In this document: piece by piece, positions 8,943 to 19,361 of the stretch
Numbering within the stretch: the stretch's first letter is position 1
Layout of the letters: each line of letters begins with the position of its first letter
Source of the DNA: a beta proteobacterium AAP65
GTDB taxonomy: Bacteria > Pseudomonadota > Gammaproteobacteria > Burkholderiales > Burkholderiaceae_C
DNA: 64,000 nucleotides
Direction of reading: 5' to 3'
Assembly (NCBI GenBank): GCA_001295865.1
Contig: LJHW01000001.1
Span: forward strand, 1 to 64,000
Translations under genes and position numbers: made by a program
The notes under the pieces: model-generated
The model's input: only the letters and a program-made list of their open reading frames with translations
Told to the model about the DNA's origin: nothing
Databases searched by the model: none

Positions 8943-10202
8943 ATGAAAAGATGGATGCTCGCCGCCGCGGCCCTGCTGCTGGCCGCGGGGTTGGCCTTGT
9001 TGTTCGCCGTGATGGCCGCGCTGCAGCCCGCGCCCTCGGTCAGCCTGCAGGCCGAGCCGGTGGCCGAAGACGTGGCGCGGGCCCTGGCCCTGGTGCGTGT
9101 GCACGACCCGCGGCGCGCCACACCCGGCCGCGTGAACGCCCTGCGCCTGAGCGAGCGCGACCTGGAAGTGCTGCTCAACCACGCCGTGCTGCGCCGCCAT
9201 GCCCCCTCGGCCGCCAGCGTGAGCCTGCAGCGCGGCAGTGCGCTGCTGCGCGCCAGCCTGCACGTGCCGGCCAACCCTTTCGGCCGCTGGTTGAACGTGC
9301 AGTTGCGCCTGCAGGAAACCGGCGGCCTGCCCGTGCTGCAAGACCTGCAGGTGGGCCGCCTGCCGCTGCCCGCCTGGGTGGGCGAACGGGTGCTGCTGTG
9401 GGCCGCCGGCCAGGCCGGGCTGCAGGCGCAGTGGCAGGCCGCGGGCGATGTGGTGCGGCGCGTGAGCTTCGGCACGCAGCAGCTGGCGGTGGTCTACGCC
9501 TGGCAGGGCGACAGCACCGAGCGCCTGCTCGGCGGCCTGGTGCCCGCCGACCAGCAAGTGCGCCTGCGCGCCTATGCCGAACACCTGGCCGCGGTGACGG
9601 CCCGCCAGGGCCCAGGCTGGCAGGTGGCGCTGCCCCCGCTGCTGGCGCCGATGTTTGCGCTGGCGCGCCAGCGCAGCGCCGCGCCGGGCGCCGATGCCGC
9701 GGCCGAGAACCGCGCGGCGCTGGTGGTGCTGACGCTCTACGTCAACGGCCGCGACCTGGGCGCGCTGTTGCCCACGGCGCGTGCCTGGCCGCGGCCGCGC
9801 CCGATGCAGGTGACGCTGGACGGCCGCGCCGACTTTCCGCGCCACCTGCTGGTGTCGGCCGCGCTGGCGGCCGAGGGCACCAGCCCGCTGTCACGCGCCA
9901 TCGGTGTCTACAAAGAGCTGGCCGATGCACGCGGCGGCAGCGGCTTCAGCTTCAACGACATGGCCGCCAACCGCGCCGGCATCCGCCTGGGTGAACTGGC
10001 GGTGCGCGAGCCACAGCGCGTGCAGGCCGCCCTGGCCGCGGCCCTGAAAGACGGCGACCTCATGCCACCCTGGCAAGACCTGGCCGAGTTCATGGACGAG
10101 GCGAGCTTCGTCAAACGCTACGGTGGTGTGGGCGCGCCGGCCTACGAAGCGCAGTTGCAGGAGATCGACCGCCGCGTGGCGGCGCTGCCGGTGCTGCGCT
10201 AG
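8943..10202 (+). CDS. Membrane-anchored protein of unknown function
   Basis: 419 residues that I do not recognise as a named family. The N-terminus is a single hydrophobic anchor or uncleaved signal (about residues 4-28). The rest is alanine/arginine-rich and looks exported or periplasmic. The middle (residues 60-250) reads like alternating amphipathic strands (LRLSERDLEVLLNHAVLRR, LQLRLQETGGLPVLQDLQ). The C-terminal third contains LYVNGRDLGALLPTA, GSGFSFNDMAANRAGIR and DLAEFMDEASFVKRYGGVG. It converges with the methyltransferase gene at 10221 and is divergent from corA. Confidence 0.7.
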   Translation: MKRWMLAAAALLLAAGLALLFAVMAALQPAPSVSLQAEPVAEDVARALALVRVHDPRRATPGRVNALRLSERDLEVLLNHAVLRRHAPSAASVSLQRGSALLRASLHVPANPFGRWLNVQLRLQETGGLPVLQDLQVGRLPLPAWVGERVLLWAAGQAGLQAQWQAAGDVVRRVSFGTQQLAVVYAWQGDSTERLLGGLVPADQQVRLRAYAEHLAAVTARQGPGWQVALPPLLAPMFALARQRSAAPGADAAAENRAALVVLTLYVNGRDLGALLPTARAWPRPRPMQVTLDGRADFPRHLLVSAALAAEGTSPLSRAIGVYKELADARGGSGFSFNDMAANRAGIRLGELAVREPQRVQAALAAALKDGDLMPPWQDLAEFMDEASFVKRYGGVGAPAYEAQLQEIDRRVAALPVLR

Positions 10203-10220
10203 GCGGCCCAGGCGCTGGCT

Positions 10221-11432
10221 TCAGGCTGCAGGCGCGGCCGGGCTGCGGTTGGTGCCCGCCACCAGGTCGAAGCGGAACATGCGGCACTCGATGGGGCCGT
10301 TCCACATCGGCACACGCCGGCTTTCTTTCAGGCGCATCAGGCCGGGCAGCTTCATGTCGGGGCTGAGCAGCCAAGCCGTCCAGCCCGGGTACTGGCGTTT
10401 CCAGTTCGCGGCCAGAGCACCGAAAAACTCGGCCGAGCTGCCGCCGCCTTCGAAGCCTTCGCGCGCCGTGGTGGTGCCCTGCCCCTTGGGCGCAATGCGC
10501 TCGCCATAAGGCGGGTTCATCAGGATCACGCCGCGCTCGGCCGGCGGTGGGCGTTGCAGCGCATCGGCGGTCTTGAAGTCGATGGCCGCCAGCACGCCCG
10601 CACGCTCGGCGTTGCGCGTGGCGAAGTCGGTCATGCGGAAGCTCACGTCGCCGGCAAACACGGCCACGGCCGGCGCGTGCACACGCTCACGCGCGGCCTG
10701 CTGCATGTCGCGCCAGGCGGCCATGTGGTCGCGGAAAGGCAGCAAACGCTCGAAGGCAAAACGCCGTTGGCCACCAGGCGCGATGCCGCAGGCCATCTGC
10801 GCGGCTTCCACCGCGATGGTGCCGGCGCCGCAGCAGGGGTCGTAGAGCGGACCGTCCTCAGAACGCCCTTGCCAGCCGGCGGCGGCCAGCATCGCGGCGG
10901 CCAGGGTCTCTTTCAGCGGCGCTTCACCGGTGTCTTCGCGCCAGCCGCGCTTGAAGAGCGCCTCGCCCGAGGTGTCGACATACAGCGTGGCGTGCTCGGG
11001 GCCGACGAACAGCGCGATGGGCAGGTCGGGCCGGCGGGTGTCGACACTCGGCCGCTCGCCCGTCTGCTCGCGCAGCGTGTCGCACACGGCGTCCTTGATG
11101 CGCAAGGCCGCGAAGTTCAGGCTCTGCAGCGGTGAACGCTGCGCACTGACGTCCACACGCAGCGTCTGCGCCGGGCTGATCCACTCGCCCCAGGGCACAC
11201 GCCGCGCGAGTTCGTAGAGGTCGTGTTCGTCGCGGTAGTAGCCGTCGATCAAGGGCCACAGCACGCGCGTGGCGAGCCGGCTTTCCAGGTTCAGCCGCAT
11301 CGCGGTGCGGGCGTCGCCGTCGACCCACACGCCGCCGCGCGTGGCCTCGGCGGCGGTGCCGGTGATGCGTTGCACCTCGTCGGCCAGCAAGGCCTCCACG
11401 CCACCGGCGCAGGGCAAAAAGAGTGAAGGCAT
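10221..11432 (-). CDS. THUMP-type 23S rRNA m2G methyltransferase (RlmL-like)
   Basis: 403 residues. The N-terminal half matches the ferredoxin-like/THUMP RNA-binding region (PCAGGVEALLADEV, then LYELARRVPWGEWI). The C-terminal half is a Rossmann methyltransferase with YDPCCGAGTIAVEAA near 200 and the catalytic NPPYGER motif near 303. This is the RlmK/L-YpsC class that methylates guanosine N2 in 23S rRNA (position 2445 in E. coli RlmL). It lacks the RlmK half of the E. coli fusion. Its ATG shares one base with the rpoN stop (TGATG), so it is probably co-translated with rpoN. Confidence 0.85.
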   Translation of the reverse strand: MPSLFLPCAGGVEALLADEVQRITGTAAEATRGGVWVDGDARTAMRLNLESRLATRVLWPLIDGYYRDEHDLYELARRVPWGEWISPAQTLRVDVSAQRSPLQSLNFAALRIKDAVCDTLREQTGERPSVDTRRPDLPIALFVGPEHATLYVDTSGEALFKRGWREDTGEAPLKETLAAAMLAAAGWQGRSEDGPLYDPCCGAGTIAVEAAQMACGIAPGGQRRFAFERLLPFRDHMAAWRDMQQAARERVHAPAVAVFAGDVSFRMTDFATRNAERAGVLAAIDFKTADALQRPPPAERGVILMNPPYGERIAPKGQGTTTAREGFEGGGSSAEFFGALAANWKRQYPGWTAWLLSPDMKLPGLMRLKESRRVPMWNGPIECRMFRFDLVAGTNRSPAAPAA

Positions 11433-12982
11433 CAGATGGCTTTCCGCAGGCTGGCCGGCGCGATCTTCAGCGACTCGCGGTACTTCGCCACCGTGCGCCG
11501 CGCCACCTGGATGCCCTGCTCTTCCAGCATGTCACTCAGCTGGCTGTCGGACAGCGGCTTCTTGGGGTCTTCGGCGGTGACGAACTGCTGGATCAGCGCG
11601 CGCACCGCCGTGCTGCTGGCGTTGCCGCCGGCTTCGGTGTTCAGGCTGCTGCCGAAGAAGTACTTCAGCTCGAAGGTGCCTTGCGGCGTGGCCATGTACT
11701 TGGCCGTGGTCACGCGCGAGATGGTGCTTTCGTGCAGGCCCAGTTCATCGGCAATCTCGCGCAGCACCAGCGGTTTCATCGCGATGGCACCGTGGGTGAA
11801 AAACGCCTTCTGGCGCTCGACGATGGCCTTGCTGACGCGCAGGATGGTGTCGAAACGCTGCTGGATGTTCTTCACGAACCAGCGCGCTTCCTGCAGCCGC
11901 GAGCTCAGGCCCGGGTTGGCGGCGTTGCCGCGCTGGCCGCGCGCGGCGGCGGCGTACAGGTCGTTGATGCGCAGCTTGGGCATCACGTCAGGGTTGAGCA
12001 CCACGGCCAGGCCACGGCCGCTCTTGCGCACGATGACGTCGGGCACCACCACGGTGGCTTCGGCGTTGCCGAAAGGCCGACCGGGTTTCGGCTCGCACTG
12101 GCGGATGAGCGCCTGCGCCTGGCGCACGAGGTTTTCGTCGCAGCCGGTCAGCGCGGTCAGGCGCTTCATGTCGCGGCGGGCTAGCAGTTCCAGGTACTGC
12201 TCGGCGATGCGCAGCGCCAGCTGGCGTGCGGCGCACTTGGGTGTCTGCAGCAGTTGCAGGCAGAGGCACTCGCCGAGGTTGCGCGCGCCCACGCCTGCGG
12301 GCTCCAGGCTCTGCAGCCACTTCAGCGCGCAGCGCAGGCGGTCGGCGAGTTCGGCGCGCGCCTCTTCGTCGTCCTGCAGGCCCATCATCTCGGCCAGGCG
12401 CTCGGCGATCTCTTCCAGCGGGTCGGCCAGGTAACCGTCGCCGTCCAGGCTTTCGATGAGCACGGCCAGCGCCGCCTGGTCGGTGGCCGACAGGCGCATG
12501 CCCATCACCTGCTGGCGCAGGTGGTCTTCGAGCGAGCCGCTGCTGGTGCGGCGTTCGTGCGGGTCGAGCTCGTCGCCTTCGCCGCTGGCGGCCGAGGCCG
12601 ACGGCGTCTCGCGGATGCCGTCGAAGTCGTCGCGTTCGGTACCGTTTTCCCAGTCTTCGCGCTCGGTGGTGCCGAACTCGTCGCCGCGAATCTCGGTGGC
12701 GGTGTCGCCGCCGCTGTCGCCGCTGCTTTCACCGGCATCGCTGCTGGTTTCCGCATCGGCCGTGCGGTCGGCCGCGCGGTCGACGGATTGGCGCTCCAGC
12801 GGCGTTTCGAAGGGGTTGGCGGGCAGCTCGTCGTCGGCTTCCAGGAAGGGGTTCTGCTCGAGCATCTGCCCCACCTCCTGGTGCAGCTCGAGCGTGCTGA
12901 GCTGCAAGAGGCGGATGGATTGCTGCAGCTGAGGCGTGAGCGCCAGGTGCTGCGAGAGCCGAACCTGCAATGAAGGTTTCAT
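11432..12982 (-). CDS. rpoN: RNA polymerase sigma-54 factor
   Basis: 516 residues. Region I is glutamine/leucine-rich (LSQHLALTPQLQQSIRLLQ, residues 7-26), followed by a long acidic region II. The core-binding region, the helix-turn-helix (LGLHESTISRVTTAKY) and the C-terminal RpoN box (ARRTVAKYRESLKI) that contacts the -24 element are all present. Sigma-54 directs transcription from -24/-12 promoters with the help of AAA+ activators. The pilA promoter at 59050-59065 in this window is a candidate target. rpoN follows lptA-lptB as in most proteobacteria, but the usual hpf and ptsN genes are replaced downstream by an rRNA methyltransferase. Confidence 0.96.
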   Translation of the reverse strand: MKPSLQVRLSQHLALTPQLQQSIRLLQLSTLELHQEVGQMLEQNPFLEADDELPANPFETPLERQSVDRAADRTADAETSSDAGESSGDSGGDTATEIRGDEFGTTEREDWENGTERDDFDGIRETPSASAASGEGDELDPHERRTSSGSLEDHLRQQVMGMRLSATDQAALAVLIESLDGDGYLADPLEEIAERLAEMMGLQDDEEARAELADRLRCALKWLQSLEPAGVGARNLGECLCLQLLQTPKCAARQLALRIAEQYLELLARRDMKRLTALTGCDENLVRQAQALIRQCEPKPGRPFGNAEATVVVPDVIVRKSGRGLAVVLNPDVMPKLRINDLYAAAARGQRGNAANPGLSSRLQEARWFVKNIQQRFDTILRVSKAIVERQKAFFTHGAIAMKPLVLREIADELGLHESTISRVTTAKYMATPQGTFELKYFFGSSLNTEAGGNASSTAVRALIQQFVTAEDPKKPLSDSQLSDMLEEQGIQVARRTVAKYRESLKIAPASLRKAI

Positions 12983-12989
12983 CGCCGGC

Positions 12990-13786
<797 letters not shown>

Positions 13787-13787
<1 letters not shown>

Positions 13788-14407
13788 CAGCGCGGCGCCG
13801 GCAGCGCGCGGCTGGGCTGCAGCGGGGCCGGGCCGGGCGCGGCGGGCGGCGCGCTGGCGGACGCTTCGGCGCGCGGTGTCAGCGTCACGCGCACACGGCC
13901 GCTGGGGTTGGCCGGCGTCACCGCGCCGCCTTCCACCTTGAAGACCTCGGCGAGGTTGTCCCACACGATCGTGGCGCCCGTGATCTCGTCGACCACGCTG
14001 CCCGCCCGCAGGCGGCGCACGGCGCCATTGCCTATGAAACGCAGCGTGTCGGCCTTGCCGTCGAATTCGATGCGCTCGGCGCTGCCTTCCACCACCTCGT
14101 CGGCGGGGCCGTCGCGCTTCTGGCGCCAGGTGGCGGGTTTGCCGGGCAGGCCGATGGCGCTGGCCGCGCGGTAGCCGTCGGGCATTTCGCGCATCTCGAT
14201 GCGGTCGGCGCGCAGCACCATCGTGCCCTGGCTGATGACGGCGTTGCCGTTGAAGACCAGCACCTGGCGCTGGTAGTCCAGCGTGCCGGGGCGGTCGGCT
14301 TCCATCACGATGGGCTGGCTGCGGTCGGCCTTGGCGGCCAGCGCCGCACCCAGGCCGAAGGCCAGGGGCAGCAGGCAGAGCAAAGGAAGGCGGGACAAGG
14401 GCAGCAT
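13787..14407 (-). CDS. lptA: Lipopolysaccharide transport periplasmic protein LptA
   Basis: 206 residues from [10 protein letters not shown], with a signal peptide ending near AALAAKA. The mature part has the OstA/LptA beta-jellyroll pattern ([38 protein letters not shown]). LptA forms the periplasmic bridge for LPS between the inner-membrane LptBCFG and the outer-membrane LptDE. The C-terminus has a long Ala/Pro-rich tail. An alternative start 12 codons upstream (MARMVCKF) is possible but gives a poorer signal peptide. No lptC or kdsC lies upstream, unlike the usual proteobacterial order. Confidence 0.9.
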
Positions 14408-14546
14408 GGATTCGGCACGAAACTTGCAGACCATTCTAGCCACAAGTTTCGCCGCTGCTGCCGCACAGCACCGTGAAAAGACACCGCGCCGGGCCCCGCC
14501 CGGGGCACCGCACCTGCGCGCGGCTTCAGGCGGGCCGGGCTGCCGT

Positions 14547-15203
14547 TCAGGCGCCCTGGCGGGCGCGCTGGATCAGGAAATCGGCCACCGCCACGGCACG
14601 CTCGCTGCTGCCGGCCAGCGAAGGCGCGGTGTAGAAGCGGCCCTGGATGCCGATGGCCGGCACACCGTCGATCTTGTACGCGTTCGACAGCTGCTTGCCG
14701 CGGTTGAGCTTGGTGTTCACGCCGAAAGACTTCCAGGCTGCGGTGAACTTCGCACGGTCCACGCCATTGGCGGCCACGAAGTTCAGGATGTCGGCCTCGG
14801 TGTTGATGCGCCGGTTTTCCAGGTGGATGGCGTTGAAGATCCGCTTTTGCAGCGCCTCGCGCTGGCCGATTTCTTCCAGCGCGTAGAAGAGCTTCTGGTG
14901 CTCCACCGGGCCGATGAAGGCAAACGGCATCTGGCGGAACTGCACGTCGGGCGCCAGGCGCTTGCTCCACACCTCGATGGTGGGCTCGAAGGTGAAGCAG
15001 TGCGGGCAGCCGTACCAGAAGAACTCGATGACCTCGATCTTCTTGCCCGTTGCCAGGCCCGTGACGGCGCTGGGCGTCTGCAGGCGCACGTAGTCTTTGC
15101 CTTCCACCGGCGCGCCCTGCGCAAATGCGGTGCCGGCGCCAGTGAGGGCCAGGCCCGTGCCCGCAGCGCTGGCCAGAAGGGTGGAGAAATCGCGCCGGTT
15201 CAT
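14547..15203 (-). CDS. dsbA: Thiol:disulfide interchange protein, DsbA family
   Basis: 218 residues. The active site is CPHC at 66-69 within FFWYGCPHCF, and the cis-proline loop is in DGVPAIGIQGRF. DsbA oxidises cysteine pairs in exported proteins, which would include the pilin encoded at 58563 (four cysteines). The N-terminus MNRRDFSTLLASAAG looks like a twin-arginine (Tat) signal with a twin Arg followed by D-F, rather than the usual Sec/SRP signal of DsbA. It lies in the argS-SPOR-dsbA order common in Burkholderiales. A start 24 codons upstream would put the signal internally and was rejected. Confidence 0.93.
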   Translation of the reverse strand: MNRRDFSTLLASAAGTGLALTGAGTAFAQGAPVEGKDYVRLQTPSAVTGLATGKKIEVIEFFWYGCPHCFTFEPTIEVWSKRLAPDVQFRQMPFAFIGPVEHQKLFYALEEIGQREALQKRIFNAIHLENRRINTEADILNFVAANGVDRAKFTAAWKSFGVNTKLNRGKQLSNAYKIDGVPAIGIQGRFYTAPSLAGSSERAVAVADFLIQRARQGA

Positions 15204-15313
15204 GAAAGTCCTTTCGTGGGAGGTTCGGGCCCCGGTGGACCCGGCCGCGGCGGCCGAGTTCCAGGGCCGCTGCACGGGGTGGAGTGTGCCGCGTCTGCGA
15301 GCGCCCGGGTCCT

Positions 15314-15958
15314 TCAGGGGCGCTCGACGCGCACGATCTGCGATTCGATGCTCTGCTGCTGCAGGCGGCCCTGCAGGTCGTCGGCCACCTCGCGCGCCGG
15401 GAAGGGTCCGATGCGCACGCGGTAGACCACGCGCCCGGCCTGCTCACGCTCGCTGACCTTGGCCTCCTGGCCCAGCATCGCGAGCTTGGCCTTCTGTTGC
15501 TCGGCGTCTTCGGGCCGGGTGTAAGCGCCGGCTTGCACGAAGTAGACGAAGGGATCTGCAGCAGGCTTGACCCCAGGCGGGGCGCCACCCGGGGCGGGCG
15601 CACCGGCCAGGATGGCCGCTGGGTCGCGCGCAGCGGGCTTGGCCGTCGGGCCGGAAGCCACCACCGGCGGCAAGGCCGCCACGGCCGAGGCAGCGGCCGC
15701 CGCCGAGGCCGCGGCCGGGTCGACCAGCGGCTTGGCGGGTTTGCCGCCCAACAGCGCGTTGGGGTCCCAACTGCGGTTCTTCTCGATCTCGGCCTTGTCT
15801 TGCTCGGCGGTGCGCTGGGGCACCTTGTCGATGAAGGGCACGGGCGCCTTGGTGATGTAGAGCGCCACGGCCAGCGCCAGCGCCAGGCCCACCAGCAGGC
15901 CGGCCACCAGGCCCATCACGAAGCCGCCGCGCTGGCGGTGGCGTGCGGCGTATTTCAT
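15314..15958 (-). CDS. SPOR-domain membrane protein
   Basis: 214 residues. A short basic cytoplasmic tail ([12 protein letters not shown]) leads into one membrane span (residues 13-37), then a periplasmic linker rich in Ala and Pro, and a C-terminal SPOR domain ([25 protein letters not shown] and [19 protein letters not shown]). SPOR domains bind denuded glycan strands of septal peptidoglycan, as in FtsN and DamX, so a cell-division or wall role is likely. The ATG overlaps the argS stop (ATGA), so expression is coupled to argS. Confidence 0.9.
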   Translation of the reverse strand: MKYAARHRQRGGFVMGLVAGLLVGLALALAVALYITKAPVPFIDKVPQRTAEQDKAEIEKNRSWDPNALLGGKPAKPLVDPAAASAAAAASAVAALPPVVASGPTAKPAARDPAAILAGAPAPGGAPPGVKPAADPFVYFVQAGAYTRPEDAEQQKAKLAMLGQEAKVSEREQAGRVVYRVRIGPFPAREVADDLQGRLQQQSIESQIVRVERP

Positions 15959-17697
15959 GCTGGAGCTCCTTCTGCAGCCGGTGCCGCAGGTGCGGCCTCG
16001 CGCGCCATGGCCTCGGGCGCCGAGACGCCCAGCACCGCCAGTGCGTTGCGCAGCACCTGCGCGGTGGCGCTCAGCAGCGCCATGCGAGCCAGCGCGAGCG
16101 CGGGGTCGTCGACGAGGAAACGTTCGGCCGCGTAGTAGCTGTGGAAGGCCGCAGCCAGTTCGCGCAGGTAGAAGGTGACGTCGTGCGGCGCCAGGTCGGC
16201 CGCAGCACGCGTGAGCATGGCGGGGTAGTCGGCCAGCTTGAGCATGAGCGCGGCTTCGGTGGGTGCGGTGAGCAGCGAGAGATCGGCCTGGGCGTAGGCC
16301 GCCGCGCCCCCGTTTTTCTCCTTGAAGGCCGCCAGCACCGAGCAGATGCGCGCATGCGCGTACTGCACGTAGAACACCGGGTTTTCGTCGCTGGCCTTCA
16401 GCGCGAGATCGATGTCGAACACGAACTCGGCGTCGCTCTTGCGGCTGATGAGGAAAAAGCGCACCGCGTCGCGGCTGGTCCACTCGATGAGGTCGCGCAG
16501 CGTGACGTAGCTGCCGGCCCGCTTGGAGAGCTTGACCTCCTGACCGTCCTTCATCACCAGGATCATCTTGTACAGCGCGTAATCAGGGTAGCCCTGGGGG
16601 ATGCCCTGACCCACCGCCTGCAAGCCGGCGCGCACACGCGCCACGGTGCCGTGGTGGTCGGTGCCCTGCACGTTGATGACCTGCGTGAAGCCGCGCTCCC
16701 ACTTGTTGAGGTGGTAGGCGACGTCGGGCACGAAGTAGGTGAAGGTGCCGTCCTGCTTGCGCATGACGCGGTCCTTGTCGTCGCCGTAGTCGGTGGTGCG
16801 CAGCCACAGCGCACCGCCCTCCTCGTAAGTCTTGCCGGCGGCCACCAGGCGCTGGACGGTGTCTTCGACACGGCCATCGCTGTAGAGGCTGCTCTCGAGG
16901 AAGTAGTGGTCGAAGTGCACGCCGAAGGCCTGCAGGTCGAGGTCTTGCTCGTGGCGCAGGTAGGCCACCGCGAACTGGCGGATGCCGTCGAGGTCGTCGA
17001 CGTCACCGCTGGCGGTGAATTCGCGGTCGTCGGCGCGCACGGTCTTTTTCGCGGCGAAGTCGGCGGCGATGTCGGCGATGTACTCGCCGTTGTAGGCGCT
17101 CTCGGGCCAGCCGGCCTCGCCGGGCTTCAGGCCGAGCAGGCGCGCCCGCGTGGACAGCGCCAGGTTGTTGATCTGCACGCCCGCGTCGTTGTAATAGAAC
17201 TCACGCTGCACCTGCGCGCCCTGCGTGGCCAGCAGGTTGCTGATGCTGTCGCCCAAAGCCGCGTTGCGGCCGTGGCCCACGTGCAGCGGGCCGGTGGGGT
17301 TGGCCGAGACGAACTCCACCATCACGCGCTGGCCGGTTTGCGCGGGCTGCTGGCCGTAGGCGGTGCCGGCCGTCAGCACCTCGTGCACCACGGCCTGCTT
17401 GGCGGCGGGCGCCAAGCGCAGGTTGATGAAGCCGGGGCCGGCGATTTCCAGCGCCTGCACCCAGCGCTGGAAGGCGGGCGTGGCGTTGAGCGCGCGCACC
17501 AGGGCTTCGCCGATTTCGCGCGGGTTCTTCTTCAGCGCCTTGGCCAGCGGCATGGCCGCGGTGATGGCGAGATCACCGTGCGCGGCCTGCTTGGGCGATT
17601 CGAAAGCGGCCACCGGGGCGGCAACGCCTGCGGCCGCGGCCAGTTCGGCCAGGGCGGCCTGCAGGGCCTGCTGCAACTCTTGCTTGGCTTGGATCAT
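15955..17697 (-). CDS. argS: Arginyl-tRNA synthetase
   Basis: 580 residues, the usual ArgS length. The N-terminal additional domain is followed by the class I signature HVGHGR (a HIGH variant) with [13 protein letters not shown] before it. The KLSKR motif near residue 370 fits KMSKS, and the DALR anticodon-binding domain ([13 protein letters not shown] onwards) ends the protein. It charges tRNA-Arg with arginine. The ATG at 17697 begins [12 protein letters not shown]. It is the first gene of the argS-SPOR-dsbA group and is divergent from the kinase gene at 17842. Confidence 0.97.
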   Translation of the reverse strand: MIQAKQELQQALQAALAELAAAAGVAAPVAAFESPKQAAHGDLAITAAMPLAKALKKNPREIGEALVRALNATPAFQRWVQALEIAGPGFINLRLAPAAKQAVVHEVLTAGTAYGQQPAQTGQRVMVEFVSANPTGPLHVGHGRNAALGDSISNLLATQGAQVQREFYYNDAGVQINNLALSTRARLLGLKPGEAGWPESAYNGEYIADIAADFAAKKTVRADDREFTASGDVDDLDGIRQFAVAYLRHEQDLDLQAFGVHFDHYFLESSLYSDGRVEDTVQRLVAAGKTYEEGGALWLRTTDYGDDKDRVMRKQDGTFTYFVPDVAYHLNKWERGFTQVINVQGTDHHGTVARVRAGLQAVGQGIPQGYPDYALYKMILVMKDGQEVKLSKRAGSYVTLRDLIEWTSRDAVRFFLISRKSDAEFVFDIDLALKASDENPVFYVQYAHARICSVLAAFKEKNGGAAAYAQADLSLLTAPTEAALMLKLADYPAMLTRAAADLAPHDVTFYLRELAAAFHSYYAAERFLVDDPALALARMALLSATAQVLRNALAVLGVSAPEAMAREAAPAAPAAEGAPA

Positions 17698-17841
17698 CGA
17701 CCGATTCTACTTTTCGGCCTGTTCCGGGCTGGTGCTGGCAGCTCATTTGGCCGGCAATCCCGGCGCTGATGCCGGCACCGCCGCTGCGGGCCGCGGCCGA
17801 GAATGCGCGCAGGCAGACGCCCCGGCGCGCGCCACCCTGCC

Positions 17842-19230
17842 ATGCCGCCCATGCCCTCCACCGTCGCCCCCGCACCCGACGCCGCCCCCGCAGCGGCGGC
17901 CTGGGCGGCCGAGCCCGGCCTGCCGGCGCAGATCGGCAAGTACCTGGTGAAGGCCAAGATCGGCGAAGGCGCCACCAGCGAGGTTTTTCTCGCCGACGAC
18001 CCTTTCACCAACACCGCGGTGGCCATCAAGCGGGTGCGCCCGGGAGCGCGGCCCAACTCGCGCGAATCGCACTTCCAGCAGCGCTTCTTCGCCGCCGAGG
18101 CCGCGCTGGTGGGCCGGCTGCACCACCCGGGCGTGGTGCAGATCCTCGACGCCGTGGCCGACAACGACGCGCCCTACCTCGTGATGGAGTACGTGCCTGG
18201 CGGCACGCTGCGCCGCTTCTGCCGCGCCGATGCGCTGCTGCCGCTGTCGCAGATCGTCGAAGTGGGCTTCAAGTGCGCGATGGCGCTGGGTTATTGCTAC
18301 CGCCAGGGCCTCATCCACCGCGACGTCAAACCCGCCAACCTGCTGACGCAGATGGACGGCGACAAGATCCTGCAGATCAAGGTGACGGACTTCGGAAGCG
18401 TCTTCAACCAGACCGCCGAACACACGCAGATCTTCCGCGTGGGCAGCCTGGCCTACATGTCGCCCGAACAGCTGGACGGCGATGCGCTGGACTGCCGCGC
18501 CGACATCTATTCACTGGCCGCCGTGCTGTACCACCTGGTCGCCGGGCGCCCGCCCTTCGATGCGCAGCAGCAGCAGGCCATCATGCACCAGATCTACCAC
18601 GGCACGCCGCCGCCGCTGGGCACGCTGCGCGAGGGCGTGCCGGCGGCGCTGCAGGCCTTGATCGAAAGCAGCCTGGCCAAGGAACGCGAGCTGCGCCCGG
18701 CGAGCTGGGAAGAGTTTTCGCAGGCGCTTTCGGCCCTGGGCAGTGACACGCAGCTGCAGCGCGGCCCGCTGCAGGAAGTGCTGGACTCCGAGCGTTTCAC
18801 GCTGCTGCGTGCGCTGGATTTTTTCGCCGGCTTCGGCGATGTGGAGCTGTGGGAGGTGGTGCACCGCGCCAAGTGGCACCGCCACACCTACGGCCACGCG
18901 TTGTTCCGCAAGGGCGACGAAGGCGACACCTTCCACATCGTCACGCAGGGCCAGGTGGAGGTGTACCGCGACGGCAAGCTCGTGGCGCAGATCGGCGCCG
19001 GCAGCACCGTGGGCGAGATGGCCTACCTGGCGCCCAACCCCGAGCTGCGTGTGCACACGGTGGACATCCTCGTCTCGCAGCAGGCCACCACGCTGAGCTT
19101 CACGCCCGAGACGCTGAACCAGCTCTCGCTGGCCACACGCAGCCTCTTCGACAAGGCCTTCATCGGCGTGCTGGTCAAACGCCTGCACGCGGCGCACGAG
19201 GCGCTGGCGCACCCGCGACGCATCCTGTAG
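17842..19230 (+). CDS. Ser/Thr protein kinase fused to a cyclic-nucleotide-binding domain
   Basis: 462 residues. After an Ala/Pro-rich leader, a Hanks-type kinase domain covers about residues 32-300: glycine loop GEGATSEV, ATP lysine in VAIKRV (K63), catalytic HRDVKPAN (about 159-166), DFG and SPEQ. A C-terminal cNMP-binding/CRP-like domain (about 330-430) has FRKGDEGDTFHIVTQGQVEV and VGEMAYL followed by LRVHT, keeping the Glu and Arg positions expected to hold a cyclic nucleotide. There is no membrane span, so it is cytosolic. It may be a kinase gated by cAMP or cGMP, by analogy with eukaryotic PKG. Start ATG at 17842 or 17851. Confidence 0.88.
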   Translation: MPPMPSTVAPAPDAAPAAAAWAAEPGLPAQIGKYLVKAKIGEGATSEVFLADDPFTNTAVAIKRVRPGARPNSRESHFQQRFFAAEAALVGRLHHPGVVQILDAVADNDAPYLVMEYVPGGTLRRFCRADALLPLSQIVEVGFKCAMALGYCYRQGLIHRDVKPANLLTQMDGDKILQIKVTDFGSVFNQTAEHTQIFRVGSLAYMSPEQLDGDALDCRADIYSLAAVLYHLVAGRPPFDAQQQQAIMHQIYHGTPPPLGTLREGVPAALQALIESSLAKERELRPASWEEFSQALSALGSDTQLQRGPLQEVLDSERFTLLRALDFFAGFGDVELWEVVHRAKWHRHTYGHALFRKGDEGDTFHIVTQGQVEVYRDGKLVAQIGAGSTVGEMAYLAPNPELRVHTVDILVSQQATTLSFTPETLNQLSLATRSLFDKAFIGVLVKRLHAAHEALAHPRRIL

Positions 19231-19361
19231 CGGGTGTTGCGGCGGGGGCGGTCGGCGGCCGCAGCCCCTGGTGCGTTCACGGGTAGCCGGGCGCGCGCTT
19301 CGCTGTTGAAATGAGCGCCGGCAACTTGCCACGCCATTCAACACGGAAGAGGAGCACCCCC

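Noticed and set aside
19231..19361. PHO box upstream of the PsiF-repeat gene
   Set aside because: I looked for CTGTCAT repeats on both strands in this gap and saw none.
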